Of a stretch of 64,000 nt of DNA, positions 36,121 to 45,015 are shown piece after piece. This DNA comes from Clostridium sp. (GTDB taxonomy: Bacteria; Bacteroidota; Bacteroidia; Bacteroidales; Bacteroidaceae). Numbering within the stretch: the first letter of the stretch is position 1; every line of letters begins with the position of its first letter. Location of the stretch: positions 64,001 to 128,000 of the forward strand of contig JAMPGY010000005.1 of the NCBI GenBank assembly GCA_023663705.1, read 5' to 3'. The notes under the pieces were generated by a model that saw nothing but the letters and a program-made list of their open reading frames with translations, did not search any database and was not told where the DNA came from. The translations under genes and the position numbers were made by a program.

Positions 36121-38103
36121 TTAGCTCTTGTAGTTACGTGTCTGAACCTTGATTGCCTCATACACGAGCGGCTCCTTGTAGAGCACGGGAGCCTTGTCGT
36201 CCGAGCCCTGGTATTCCCAGCAGGCCACGTAGAAGAAGTTCTCGTCGTCGCGCTTGGCTTCGCCTTCCTCGGTCTGATACTCCTCGCGGAAGTGACCACC
36301 GCAGCTTTCCTCGCGGTTCAACGCATCGTAGGCCACCAATTCGCCCATAGTGATGAAGTCGTTCAGGCGAAGAGCTTTCTCCAGTTCCACGTTCACGCCT
36401 TCCTTGCTTCCGGGGATGAACAACTGAGTCTCGAACTCCTTGCGCACTTCCTTCAACTTGGCCAGACCGGTCTTCAAGCCTTCGGCGGTGCGACCCATGC
36501 CCACATACTCCCACATGATGTGGCCGAGTTCCTTGTGGATAGAGTCGACAGACTTCTTACCCTTGATGTTCATCAGATGATCGATGAGGTCGTTCACCTT
36601 CTTCTCGGCCTCTGCAAACTCAGGCAGTTCGGTGGAGAAGCGGGGCACGGTGATCTGGTCGGCCAGATAGTTCTGGATGGTGTAGGGCAACACGAAGTAA
36701 CCGTCGGCCAGACCCTGCATCAGTGCGGAAGCACCCAGACGGTTGGCACCGTGGTCGGAGAAGTTGCACTCACCGATGGCAAACAGACCCTTGATAGACG
36801 TCTGCAGTTCGTAGTCTACCCAGATACCGCCCATGGTATAGTGGATGGCGGGATAGATCATCATCGGGTTGTAGTACTTCACGCCGTTGATTTCCTTGGC
36901 CAGTTCGCCGGGGTTGACGTCGGTGATTTCCTCATACATGTCGAAGAGGTTGCCGTAGCGCTGACGCACGATGTCGATGCCCAGACGGTTGATAGACTCG
37001 GAGAAGTCGAGGAACACAGCCAGACCGGTGTTGTTCACGCCATAACCGTGGTCGCAACGCTCCTTGGCCGCACGTGAGGCCACGTCGCGGGGCACGAGGT
37101 TACCGAAGGCCGGATAGCGGCGCTCCAAGTAGTAGTCGCGGTCTTCCTCGGGGATGTCGCTACCCTTGATTTCGCCGGACTGCAGTTTCTTGGCATCCTC
37201 GATGTTCTTGGGCACCCAGATGCGGCCGTCGTTACGCAACGACTCGGACATCAGCGTCAGCTTGGACTGCTTGTCGCCGTGTACGGGGATACATGTGGGG
37301 TGAATCTGCACGTAGGCGGGATTGGCAAAGTAGGCACCCTTGCGGTAGCACTGCATGGCAGCCGAGCAGTTGCATCCCATAGCGTTGGTAGACAGGAAGT
37401 AGGCATTGCCGTAGCCACCGGTGGCGATTACCACTGCATGGGCGGCGAAACGTTCCAACTTACCGGTCACAAGATTGCGGGCGATGATACCGCGAGCGCG
37501 GCCGTCCACCATCACCAGTTCCATCATCTCGTAGCGGGTGTAGAGCTTCACCGTGCCGGCGTTCACCTGGCAGCTCAACGCCGAGTAGGCACCCAGCAGC
37601 AACTGCTGACCGGTCTGTCCCTTGGCGTAGAATGTGCGGGACACCTGTGCACCACCGAACGAACGGTTGGCCAGCATGCCGCCGTATTCGCGGGCAAAGG
37701 GTACGCCCTGTGCCACACACTGGTCGATGATAGCGTTGGACACCTCGGCCAGACGGTACACGTTGGCTTCGCGGGCACGATAGTCGCCGCCCTTCACGGT
37801 GTCGTAGAACAGACGATAGACGGAGTCACCGTCGTTCTGATAGTTCTTGGCAGCGTTGATACCACCCTGTGCGGCGATGGAGTGAGCACGACGGGGAGAG
37901 TCCTGAATGCAGAAGTTGAACACACGGAATCCCATTTCGCCCAGCGAAGCAGCCGCAGAGGCTCCGGCCAGACCGGTACCTACCACAATGATGTCCAGAC
38001 GACGCTTGTTGGCGGGGTTCACCAGTTTCTGGTGAGCTTTGTAATTGGTCCACTTCTCGGCCACCGGCCCTTCGGGAATCTTGGAATCTATTATCTTAGT
38101 CAT
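36121..38103 (-). CDS. frdA: Fumarate reductase / succinate dehydrogenase flavoprotein subunit
   Basis: 660 residues. The N-terminal dinucleotide-binding motif is [28 protein letters not shown] carries the histidine that covalently binds FAD; substrate-binding regions include [14 protein letters not shown] and the [10 protein letters not shown] loop. The sequence is of the long Bacteroidota/Epsilonproteobacteria type, paired with a single diheme cytochrome b subunit. It catalyses fumarate to succinate (reversible). Flanking genes frdC (36 bases upstream) and frdB form the complex. Long open frames on the opposite strand are compositional shadows. Confidence 0.96.
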   Translation of the reverse strand: MTKIIDSKIPEGPVAEKWTNYKAHQKLVNPANKRRLDIIVVGTGLAGASAAASLGEMGFRVFNFCIQDSPRRAHSIAAQGGINAAKNYQNDGDSVYRLFYDTVKGGDYRAREANVYRLAEVSNAIIDQCVAQGVPFAREYGGMLANRSFGGAQVSRTFYAKGQTGQQLLLGAYSALSCQVNAGTVKLYTRYEMMELVMVDGRARGIIARNLVTGKLERFAAHAVVIATGGYGNAYFLSTNAMGCNCSAAMQCYRKGAYFANPAYVQIHPTCIPVHGDKQSKLTLMSESLRNDGRIWVPKNIEDAKKLQSGEIKGSDIPEEDRDYYLERRYPAFGNLVPRDVASRAAKERCDHGYGVNNTGLAVFLDFSESINRLGIDIVRQRYGNLFDMYEEITDVNPGELAKEINGVKYYNPMMIYPAIHYTMGGIWVDYELQTSIKGLFAIGECNFSDHGANRLGASALMQGLADGYFVLPYTIQNYLADQITVPRFSTELPEFAEAEKKVNDLIDHLMNIKGKKSVDSIHKELGHIMWEYVGMGRTAEGLKTGLAKLKEVRKEFETQLFIPGSKEGVNVELEKALRLNDFITMGELVAYDALNREESCGGHFREEYQTEEGEAKRDDENFFYVACWEYQGSDDKAPVLYKEPLVYEAIKVQTRNYKS

Positions 38104-38139
38104 AGTTCGTATCTATTTTAATGATTCATGAAATTAAAA

Positions 38140-38829
38140 TCAGCAGGCAGTGCAGCAGCTACCACCGAAGAATGTGAAATACAGAGCCACCACGAGGAAC
38201 ATCAGCATGATTACCGTAGAGTAGATGTTGCCGATGCACTTCCAGCGCTCAAACCAGATTTTGCCGCTCCAGCCCAACGTGTGCATAGCACTCCAGAAGC
38301 CGTGGGTGAGGTGAAGCCAGATGGCGCCCAGCCAGATGACATAGAGCACCGTGTAAATAGGGCAACTGAAGGTCTTCACGATGTAGTCGTATCCGTTGGT
38401 GGCCTCGATACCGCCCAGCATGGGATTGCCGATCAGCTCGGCAAACATCATGTTGTACCAGAAGTTCCACAAGTGGAGTGCCATGCCCAGCACCACGATG
38501 ATGCCCAGCACAAGCATGTTCTGGGAAGCCCATTCCACCTTGCCGGGTTTGTCGGTCACGTCGTACTTGTTGTTGCCGCGCGCACGGTTGTTCTGGATGG
38601 TCAGCCAGAAAGCATAGATGATGTGAATTGCCACCAAGGCAGCCAGACCGAGGGTAGCCGCCACGGCATACCAGTTGGCACCCAGGAATTCACAAATCAT
38701 GTTGTAGCCTTCTTTGGAGAAGAGAGCCACAAGGTTCATTGACGCATGGAACGTCAAGAAGAGGACAAGCGCGATACCGGTAACGGACATCACCACTTTC
38801 CTTCCGATAGATGAATCACATAACCACAT
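38140..38829 (-). CDS. frdC: Fumarate reductase / succinate dehydrogenase cytochrome b subunit
   Basis: 229 residues with five hydrophobic segments and several membrane-embedded histidines (for example FHASMNLVALF, AIHIIYAFWL, ALHLWNFWY, LHLTHGFWSAMHTLG), as in diheme type B subunits that anchor the complex and oxidise menaquinol. It is the first gene of the operon. The promoter lies 74 bases upstream with near-ideal boxes, and a palindrome sits at the predicted transcription start. The first codons (MWLCDSSIGRKVVMSVTG) match the usual start of Bacteroidota homologues. Confidence 0.93.
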   Translation of the reverse strand: MWLCDSSIGRKVVMSVTGIALVLFLTFHASMNLVALFSKEGYNMICEFLGANWYAVAATLGLAALVAIHIIYAFWLTIQNNRARGNNKYDVTDKPGKVEWASQNMLVLGIIVVLGMALHLWNFWYNMMFAELIGNPMLGGIEATNGYDYIVKTFSCPIYTVLYVIWLGAIWLHLTHGFWSAMHTLGWSGKIWFERWKCIGNIYSTVIMLMFLVVALYFTFFGGSCCTAC

Positions 38830-38880
38830 AGATTGTTGAATTTAAATTATTTATAAAAAGAAAATTAATATTCTCGCACG

Positions 38881-38900
38881 CGTACCTACTTTTAGGTACG
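38881..38900 (-). promoter_or_regulatory. Palindrome at the frdCAB transcription start (operator candidate)
   Basis: CGTACCTA and TAGGTACG flank a 4-base centre. The predicted transcription start of the frd promoter falls at about 38896, inside the palindrome, so a bound protein or an early RNA hairpin could control the operon. Confidence 0.55.
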
Positions 38901-38902
38901 TG

Positions 38903-38934
38903 CAAAATTAATCTAAATACTCGATTGAACCAAA
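38903..38934 (-). promoter_or_regulatory. Promoter of the frdCAB operon
   Basis: On the minus strand: TTTG at 38934-38931, 20 bases, then TAATTTTG at 38910-38903. Both boxes match the Bacteroidota consensus with ideal spacing. Confidence 0.75.
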
Positions 38935-38964
38935 GATTTGCTTATGTTATTCCCCAAAAAGCAT

Positions 38965-38972
38965 TACTTTTG
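38965..38972 (+). promoter_or_regulatory. -7 promoter element for mnmG
   Basis: TACTTTTG matches TAnnTTTG 25 bases before the mnmG ATG. A TTTG at 38937-38940 lies 24 bases upstream, next to the -33 box of the divergent frd promoter. Confidence 0.55.
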
Positions 38973-38997
38973 CAACGGTTTTTAACAGCACAAGACT

Positions 38998-40869
38998 ATG
39001 GTTTTCAACTATGACGTTGTGGTGGTGGGTGCAGGCCACGCCGGATGTGAGGCAGCCTCGGCCGCAGCACGGATGGGAGCAAAGACCTGCCTCGTCACCA
39101 TGGACATGAACAAAATAGCACAGATGAGCTGCAATCCGGCCATCGGAGGCATTGCCAAAGGACAGATTGTGCGCGAGGTGGATGCGCTGGGCGGATTCAC
39201 CGGCCTTGTCACAGACCGGACGGCAATCCAGTTTCGCATGCTCAACCGGTCCAAAGGGCCCGCCATGTGGAGTCCCCGCGCACAATGCGACCGAGGCAAG
39301 TTTATCTGGGCATGGCGGGAGATTCTGGAGAACACACCCGACCTGCACATCTGGCAGGATCAGGCAAAGGAACTCATCGTGGAGCACGGTGAGGCGGCGG
39401 GCGTGCGCACGTATCTCGACGTGGAGCTGCGGGCACGCTGCGTGGTGATCACCGCCGGCACCTTCCTGAACGGACTGATGCATATCGGACGCACCCGGTT
39501 GCCCGGAGGACGCATGGCCGAACCGGCATCCTACCATCTCACGGAGTCGATCACACGCCACGGCGTGACCGCCGGACGCATGAAGACGGGAACCCCCGTG
39601 CGCATCGACGGACGCAGCGTCCACTTCGAGGACATGACCGTGCAGGAAGGCGAAACCGACTTCCACAAGTTTTCCTTCCTGGGCGAACCGCGCCGCCTGA
39701 AGCAACTGCCCTGCTGGACGTGCTTCACCAATCCCGATGTGCATGAACGCCTGCGGCAAGGTTTGCCGGATTCACCGCTCTACAACGGACAGATCCAGAG
39801 CATCGGTCCGCGCTACTGCCCCAGCATAGAGACCAAACTGGTCACCTTCCCCGACCGGGAGCAACACCAGTTGTTTCTCGAGCCGGAGGGCGAATCCACA
39901 CAGGAATATTATCTGAACGGCTTTTCATCGAGCCTGCCGATGGACGTGCAGATCGAGGCACTGCGAAAAATCCCCGCATTCCGCGATATAACGATCTATC
40001 GGCCCGGCTATGCCATCGAATACGATTATTTCGACCCCACACAACTTAATCACTCACTGGAATCGAAGATTATCCCCGGCCTGTTCCTGGCCGGACAGGT
40101 GAACGGCACTACGGGATATGAGGAAGCGGCCGGACAAGGCATCGTGGCCGGAATGAACGCCGCCCTAAAGTGTGGCGGCAACGATCCGTTCGTCATGCAC
40201 CGCGACGAGTCGTACATCGGCGTGCTCATCGACGATTTAGTGACAAAAGGCGTGGATGAGCCCTACCGCATGTTCACTTCACGTGCCGAATACCGCATCT
40301 TGCTGCGACAGGACGATGCGGATGCCCGTCTCACCGAGAAATCATACGCTCTGGGATTGGCATCCACCGAACGCTATCAGGCATGGATGAAAAAGAAAGA
40401 ACAGGTGGAACGAATCGTGGATTTCTGCGAAGGATTCTCCATAAAACCGGCGCTGATCAACGATGCTCTCACACGATTGGGCACCACTCCGCTCAACCAC
40501 GGTTGCAGACTGAGCGAACTGATCAACCGCCCGCAGTTGTCGCTGACAAACCTCGCTCCCCATGTGCATGCACTGGATGAGTTACTGCGATCGCTGCCTG
40601 ACCGCAAGGAAGAGATCATCGAAGCTGCAGAGGTGCTCATCAAATATCACGGATACATCGAACGCGAACGGGTGATTGCCGATAAAATGCAACGGCTGGA
40701 GAACATCCGCATACGCGGCCGGTTCGACTACGGGAGTATGAATTCGCTCTCCACCGAGGCCCGGCAGAAACTTGCGAAAATCAATCCTGAGACTCTCGCA
40801 CAGGCCGGGCGCATCCCCGGCGTATCCCCCAGCGACATCAACGTCCTGCTGGTCTTATTAGGCCGTTAG
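38998..40869 (+). CDS. mnmG: tRNA uridine-5-carboxymethylaminomethyl modification enzyme MnmG (GidA)
   Basis: 623 residues, standard length. The FAD-binding motif VVVVGAGHAGCEAA is at the N-terminus. MSCNPAIGGIAKGQIVREVDALGG, the VITAGTFLNG stretch and GQVNGTTGYEEAAGQG are family signatures, and the helical C-terminal domain (about 555-623) that contacts MnmE is complete. With MnmE it modifies U34 of certain tRNAs using folate and FAD. Its promoter is divergent from frdCAB. A parS site lies 9 bases after its stop, consistent with the gidA gene often being found near chromosome origins. Confidence 0.97.
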   Translation: MVFNYDVVVVGAGHAGCEAASAAARMGAKTCLVTMDMNKIAQMSCNPAIGGIAKGQIVREVDALGGFTGLVTDRTAIQFRMLNRSKGPAMWSPRAQCDRGKFIWAWREILENTPDLHIWQDQAKELIVEHGEAAGVRTYLDVELRARCVVITAGTFLNGLMHIGRTRLPGGRMAEPASYHLTESITRHGVTAGRMKTGTPVRIDGRSVHFEDMTVQEGETDFHKFSFLGEPRRLKQLPCWTCFTNPDVHERLRQGLPDSPLYNGQIQSIGPRYCPSIETKLVTFPDREQHQLFLEPEGESTQEYYLNGFSSSLPMDVQIEALRKIPAFRDITIYRPGYAIEYDYFDPTQLNHSLESKIIPGLFLAGQVNGTTGYEEAAGQGIVAGMNAALKCGGNDPFVMHRDESYIGVLIDDLVTKGVDEPYRMFTSRAEYRILLRQDDADARLTEKSYALGLASTERYQAWMKKKEQVERIVDFCEGFSIKPALINDALTRLGTTPLNHGCRLSELINRPQLSLTNLAPHVHALDELLRSLPDRKEEIIEAAEVLIKYHGYIERERVIADKMQRLENIRIRGRFDYGSMNSLSTEARQKLAKINPETLAQAGRIPGVSPSDINVLLVLLGR

Positions 40870-40877
40870 CGGAAGCC

Positions 40878-40893
40878 TGTTTCACGTGAAACA
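40878..40893. promoter_or_regulatory. parS centromere-like site (ParB binding)
   Basis: TGTTTCACGTGAAACA is a perfect 16-bp palindrome identical to the widely conserved bacterial parS core. It lies in the 57-base gap between mnmG and apt. ParB would load here to organise the origin region and guide segregation with ParA and SMC. No second exact copy was seen in the window. Confidence 0.9.
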
Positions 40894-40926
40894 TTACTTA
40901 AATCAACAATAGATAAAATACTGGTT

Positions 40927-41457
40927 ATGAATAATGAATTTCTGTTGAAGAACTTGCGGAACATACCGGACTTCCCCATACCGGGGATACAGTTCAAGGA
41001 CGTCACCACGCTCTTCAAAAACAACAAGTGCATGAAGATTATGCTCAACGAACTGTATGAGCTGTACAAGGACAAAGGCATCACCAAGGTGGTGGGCATC
41101 GAGTCAAGAGGATTCGTTCTGGGCGCCGCACTGGCCGTGAAATTAGGTGCCGGATTTGTGATGTGCCGCAAGCAAGGCAAATTGCCGGCCGACACCCTGC
41201 AGGAAAGCTACATGAAGGAATATGGCAAAGACACCATAGAAATCCACAGCGATGCCATTGAAGAGAAAGACGTTGTGCTGATCCACGACGACCTGCTGGC
41301 CACCGGAGGTTCGATGAAAGCAGCCCACAACCTGGTGAAGAAGTTCCATCCCACCAAAACCTACATCAACTTCATCATCGAACTGACGGGCGAAGGACTC
41401 AACGGCCGGGAAGTGTTTGACAAAGACTGCGAGATAACCACACTGATACGGATCTGA
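40927..41457 (+). CDS. apt: Adenine phosphoribosyltransferase
   Basis: 176 residues. The PRPP-binding loop is VVLIHDDLLATGGSMKAA, and the upstream ESRGFVLGAALA and RKQGKLPADT motifs are typical of Apt. It salvages adenine to AMP with PRPP in the cytoplasm. The order apt-uvrC follows; a structured 111-base element fills the gap to uvrC. No separate promoter was identified, so it may be transcribed with mnmG. Confidence 0.96.
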   Translation: MNNEFLLKNLRNIPDFPIPGIQFKDVTTLFKNNKCMKIMLNELYELYKDKGITKVVGIESRGFVLGAALAVKLGAGFVMCRKQGKLPADTLQESYMKEYGKDTIEIHSDAIEEKDVVLIHDDLLATGGSMKAAHNLVKKFHPTKTYINFIIELTGEGLNGREVFDKDCEITTLIRI

Positions 41458-41481
41458 GAACAGGACACCCTCTCCCGACGT

Positions 41482-41592
41482 GTGCGGGGCACACGGAACA
41501 TACCGCAGCAACCGATGAACACGCGTTCATCCAAACGTTGATCGCAAGGAGCGACAGACCAACCGCCGACGGATGTTCCATGTGCCCCGCAC
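41482..41592 (+). ncRNA. Candidate structured RNA element between apt and uvrC
   Basis: Two 20-base arms (41482-41501 and 41573-41592) are complementary at 19 of 20 positions and enclose 71 bases. Inside are two small hairpins: GATGAAC-ACGC-GTTCATC (41513-41530) and TCGC-AAGGA-GCGA (41542-41554). This gives a branched fold in apt-uvrC mRNA. It may be a processing or regulatory element, an intergenic repeat, or part of a terminator; no T-tract follows. Confidence 0.4.
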
Positions 41593-41625
41593 CGCCTTAT
41601 CAAACCCACCCCAAAACATTCTGCC

Positions 41626-43449
41626 ATGACGCAAGAGGAGAAAGAAAAAACAGATGCTTACCTCAAAGGTATCGTGCTCAATCTGCCCGAACGCCCCGGT
41701 TGCTACCAATATCTCAACGACAAGGGGGAGATTATCTACGTGGGCAAAGCCAAAAACCTGAAACGACGCGTGTATTCCTACTTCAGCAAGGAACACACCA
41801 GCCGCAAGACGGCCATGCTGGTGAGCCGCATACGCGACATCAGATACATCGTGGTGAACACCGAGGCCGACGCACTGCTGCTCGAAAACAACCTCATCAA
41901 GAAGTACAAACCCCACTACAACGTGCTGCTCAAAGACGACAAGACTTATCCCTCCATCTGCGTCACCAACGAGTATTTTCCCCGCATATTCAAGACACGA
42001 AACATCGCACGCAACGGCTCCACCTACTTCGGTCCCTACAGCCACACACCCACCATCAACTCACTGCTCGAACTCATCAAGAAACTCTATCCGCTACGCA
42101 CCTGCCATCTGCCGCTCACCCCCGACAGCATCCGCAACGGACGCTATCAGGTGTGTCTGGAATATCACATCAAGAACTGCCAGGGACCTTGCGTGGGCAA
42201 GCAGACCCACGAGGAATACATGCGCTACATCGCCGAAGCCAAGGAGATACTGAAGGGAAATACGGCCGAGATAGGCCGCCGCATGCTGGCCGAAATGCAA
42301 CAGCTGGCCGCCGAACTGCGCTTTGAGGAAGCCCAGCAGCTGAAAGTGAAATACGACCTGATAGAGAACCACCGCTACCGCAGCGAGGTGGTGAGCAACG
42401 TGCTCCACAACATCGACGTGTTCGCCATCGAGGACGACGACAGTGTGGCCTACATCAACTACCTCCACGTGACCAACGGATGCATCAACCAGGCATTCAC
42501 CTTCGAGTACAAGAAGCGGCTCAACGAGACGCGCGAGGAACTGTTGGCGCTGGGCATCGTGGAGATGAGGGAGCGCTACAAGAGCACCTCACGGGAGATC
42601 ATCGTGCCCTTTGAGCTGGAGTTGCCGCTGGAGAACGTGACCCTCACGCTGCCCCAACGGGGCGACAAACGGAAACTGCTGGAGCTGTCGCAACTCAACG
42701 TGAAGCAGTATAAGGTGGATCGCCTGAAACAGGCCGAAAAGCTCAATCCCGAGCAGAAGAGCGTGCGCCTGATGAAGGAGATTCAGGAGCAGCTGAAACT
42801 GGACAGGATGCCCATGCAGATCGAATGTTTCGACAACTCCAACATCTCCGGAACAGACGCTGTGGCCGGATGTGTGGTGTTCAAGAAATGCAAGCCCAGC
42901 AAGGCCGACTACCGGAAATACAACATCAAGACGGTGGAAGGTCCGGACGACTATGCTTCCATGCAGGAGGTGGTGAGGCGGCGCTACAGCCGAGCCATGG
43001 AGGAAGGCGCTCCCCTGCCCGACCTGATCATCACCGACGGCGGACGAGGCCAGATGGAAGTGGTGAGACAGGTGGTGGAAGACGAGCTCCATCTGAATAT
43101 CCCGATAGCCGGACTGGCCAAAGACGACCGTCACCGCACCCGCGAACTGCTCTACGGATTTCCGCCAGCCGTGATCGGACTGAAGCAGGACAGCCCGCTC
43201 TTCCGTCTGCTGACACAGATACAGGACGAGGTGCACCGCTTCGCCATCACGTTCCACCGCGACAAGCGCAGCAAGCACCAGGTGGCCTCCGAACTGGACC
43301 GCATCAAGGGCATCGGCGAGAAAACAAAGACCACCCTGCTGAAGGAGTTCAAGAGTGTGAAGCGGGTGCGCGAGGCTTCACTCGTGCAGCTGGAGGACAC
43401 CATCGGAAAAGCCAAGGCCGAAATCATCTACGCCCACTTCCATCCGTAA
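41626..43449 (+). CDS. uvrC: Excinuclease ABC subunit C
   Basis: 607 residues. The N-terminal GIY-YIG nuclease domain is seen as GCYQYLNDKGEIIYVGKAKN; a UvrB-binding UVR segment lies at about 205-240 (AELRFEEAQQLKVKYDLI). The C-terminal RNase H-like endonuclease domain contains ECFDNSNISGTDAV and LIITDGGRGQ, and a helix-hairpin-helix ends the protein (IKGIGEKTKTTLLKEF). It makes the dual incisions in nucleotide excision repair with UvrAB. It is first of a uvrC-dtd-mazG-deoC gene order, although a 779-base gap separates it from dtd. Confidence 0.97.
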   Translation: MTQEEKEKTDAYLKGIVLNLPERPGCYQYLNDKGEIIYVGKAKNLKRRVYSYFSKEHTSRKTAMLVSRIRDIRYIVVNTEADALLLENNLIKKYKPHYNVLLKDDKTYPSICVTNEYFPRIFKTRNIARNGSTYFGPYSHTPTINSLLELIKKLYPLRTCHLPLTPDSIRNGRYQVCLEYHIKNCQGPCVGKQTHEEYMRYIAEAKEILKGNTAEIGRRMLAEMQQLAAELRFEEAQQLKVKYDLIENHRYRSEVVSNVLHNIDVFAIEDDDSVAYINYLHVTNGCINQAFTFEYKKRLNETREELLALGIVEMRERYKSTSREIIVPFELELPLENVTLTLPQRGDKRKLLELSQLNVKQYKVDRLKQAEKLNPEQKSVRLMKEIQEQLKLDRMPMQIECFDNSNISGTDAVAGCVVFKKCKPSKADYRKYNIKTVEGPDDYASMQEVVRRRYSRAMEEGAPLPDLIITDGGRGQMEVVRQVVEDELHLNIPIAGLAKDDRHRTRELLYGFPPAVIGLKQDSPLFRLLTQIQDEVHRFAITFHRDKRSKHQVASELDRIKGIGEKTKTTLLKEFKSVKRVREASLVQLEDTIGKAKAEIIYAHFHP

Positions 43450-44228
43450 TCCCCACAGGGCGCGAGAGGGCCTTTTGCGACCCTTTCCGCGCCTTTCCGT
43501 TCCCTTCCGGCGTCCCCCTCGCCCGACGGGCTAAAAGCCCTCGACAGGCCCGGAATGAAGCCTCCCGAACTTCATTGATCAACTCATATCATCCCCACTC
43601 CACAAAGCCTTTCAAACATGGCCTCGCACAAATTCCGGAGGCATTGCCGCAGATGCGTTCCACGAGCACCCGGCAACGCTTCCCACCTGCCTCCGGATGC
43701 CTTTGTCACTGGCTCCGGAATGAGTTTGCCACCAGTCCCATCCGACGTTCCGGACAAGCCTCCGCCTTCCATCCGCATGGTCTGCCGACAATCATTCCTC
43801 TGATGTCAGGATAACGGTTTCCACACCGTTCCCTCCACCCTCCTTCTGCCCGTCAACCCACTATCGAAACACTGTCTGCCCCCTACCGAAAGCCTGTCCA
43901 CCCCCTATCAAAAAGCAGTCAACCCGTCAGCAAAAAAGAGTCAACCCGCTACCCGATTTGTATTTGGTTGGACAACAAGGAATTACCTATCCATTCAAAC
44001 GATTGTAAACAATAAAGAACAACATAGGAGGATTATTGACAAATTCATCTTGTTCTCACCTTAACACAACTCATAAAGTACCCAAGCAAGAAGCACGACA
44101 AATCACAGCCGTCTGTCTATCAGAAAGAGTTTGCAGAAAATTCCTTAAAAAACGGCAAGTACTTGCACATGTGCGATTTTTTCACGAATATTGTAATGCG
44201 TTTCCACGCATAGAGAAAGAGAACAGAT
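43450..44228. other. 779-base gap between uvrC and dtd; no gene called
   Basis: The first 350 bases are GC-rich with a short GGGCT-AAA-AGCCC hairpin (43528-43540) near the uvrC end and look like decayed or non-coding sequence. A degenerate 22-base tandem repeat follows at 43850-43955. The last 230 bases are AT-rich and hold two small palindromes, ATTGTAAACAAT (44002-44013) and GCACATGTGC (44165-44174), which may be operators for dtd. An AGGAGG before a TTG at 44036 opens a frame that runs into dtd out of phase and is not accepted. Confidence 0.5.
43850..43955 (+). repeat. Degenerate 22-23 base tandem repeat, about 4.7 units
   Basis: Units start at about 43850, 43872, 43894, 43916 and 43939. 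They share a pattern close to C-YGTC-NACCC-NCTANC-RAAAR, where the first half (GTCNACCC) and the A-rich end are best kept. The repeats lie in a gene-free gap. Confidence 0.6.
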
Positions 44229-44681
44229 ATGAGAATCGTGATACAACGTGTGAGCCGTGCCTCCGTCACCATCGGTGGCACCTGCAGGTCGGCCATCGGC
44301 AAAGGGCTGCTTATCTTGCTGGGCATAGAGGAAGCCGACGGGCAGGAAGACGTGGAATGGCTGTGCCGCAAGGTGGCCGGACTGCGCATCTTCGACGATG
44401 AGGAGGGCGTGATGAACCGGAGCATACTGGATTGCGGAGGTGACGCACTGGTGGTGAGCCAGTTCACCCTGATGGCCTCGTACAAGAAAGGCAACCGCCC
44501 CTCCTACATCCGCGCGGCAGGACACTCCACAGCCATCCCGCTCTACGAGGCTTTCTGCAACACACTGAGCCATCTGCTGGGGAAACCCGTGGGAACGGGG
44601 GAATTCGGGGCAGACATGAAGGTAGACCTGCTCAACGACGGCCCCGTGACCATCTGTATGGACACCAAAAACAAAGAATGA
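44229..44681 (+). CDS. dtd: D-aminoacyl-tRNA deacylase
   Basis: 150 residues, the normal length. The two diagnostic motifs are present: SQFTL (VVSQFTLMAS, about residues 77-86) and the Gly-Pro motif in NDGPVT near the C-terminus. Together they form the chiral-proofreading site at the dimer interface. It removes D-amino acids and glycine mischarged on tRNA. The MazG-like gene starts 4 bases after its stop, and deoC overlaps that gene, forming an operon. Confidence 0.95.
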   Translation: MRIVIQRVSRASVTIGGTCRSAIGKGLLILLGIEEADGQEDVEWLCRKVAGLRIFDDEEGVMNRSILDCGGDALVVSQFTLMASYKKGNRPSYIRAAGHSTAIPLYEAFCNTLSHLLGKPVGTGEFGADMKVDLLNDGPVTICMDTKNKE

Positions 44682-44685
44682 CACC

Positions 44686-45015
44686 ATGACGATAGAAGAA
44701 GCACAGCAACGCGTGGACGAATGGATACGCACCTACGGCGTGCGCTATTTCAGCGAACTTACCAACATGGCCTGCCTGACGGAGGAAGTGGGCGAACTGG
44801 CCCGCGTCATGGCCCGGAAATACGGCGATCAATCGTTCAAGCCGGGAGAGAAGACCGACCCCTCCGAAGAGATGGCGGACATACTCTGGGTGCTCATCTG
44901 CCTGGCCAACCAGACGGGAGTGAACCTGACCGAAGCACTCGAAAAGAGCTTTGCCAAGAAGACAGACAGAGATAAAGACAGACATATAAATAACCCCAAA
45001 TTGCAATTGAAATGA
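44686..45015 (+). CDS. MazG-like nucleotide pyrophosphohydrolase
   Basis: 109 residues, a single MazG/dUTPase-superfamily helical domain. The metal ligands fit the family's EExxE...ExxD pattern: LTEEVGELARVM and EEMADILWVL. Such small enzymes hydrolyse NTPs or non-canonical dNTPs to monophosphates and pyrophosphate; substrate is not known here. The start is the ATG 4 bases after the dtd stop, and its TGA overlaps the deoC ATG by four bases (ATGA), implying translational coupling. Confidence 0.88.
   Translation: MTIEEAQQRVDEWIRTYGVRYFSELTNMACLTEEVGELARVMARKYGDQSFKPGEKTDPSEEMADILWVLICLANQTGVNLTEALEKSFAKKTDRDKDRHINNPKLQLK

Noticed and set aside
36292-38121. Two long plus-strand open frames opposite frdA
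   Set aside because: frdA has all flavoprotein motifs in the other strand; the opposing frames are biased, unconserved sequence.
44036-44401. Open frame with AGGAGG before a TTG start
   Set aside because: It runs out of phase through dtd, most of its length being a shadow; Bacteroidota rarely depend on such Shine-Dalgarno sites.
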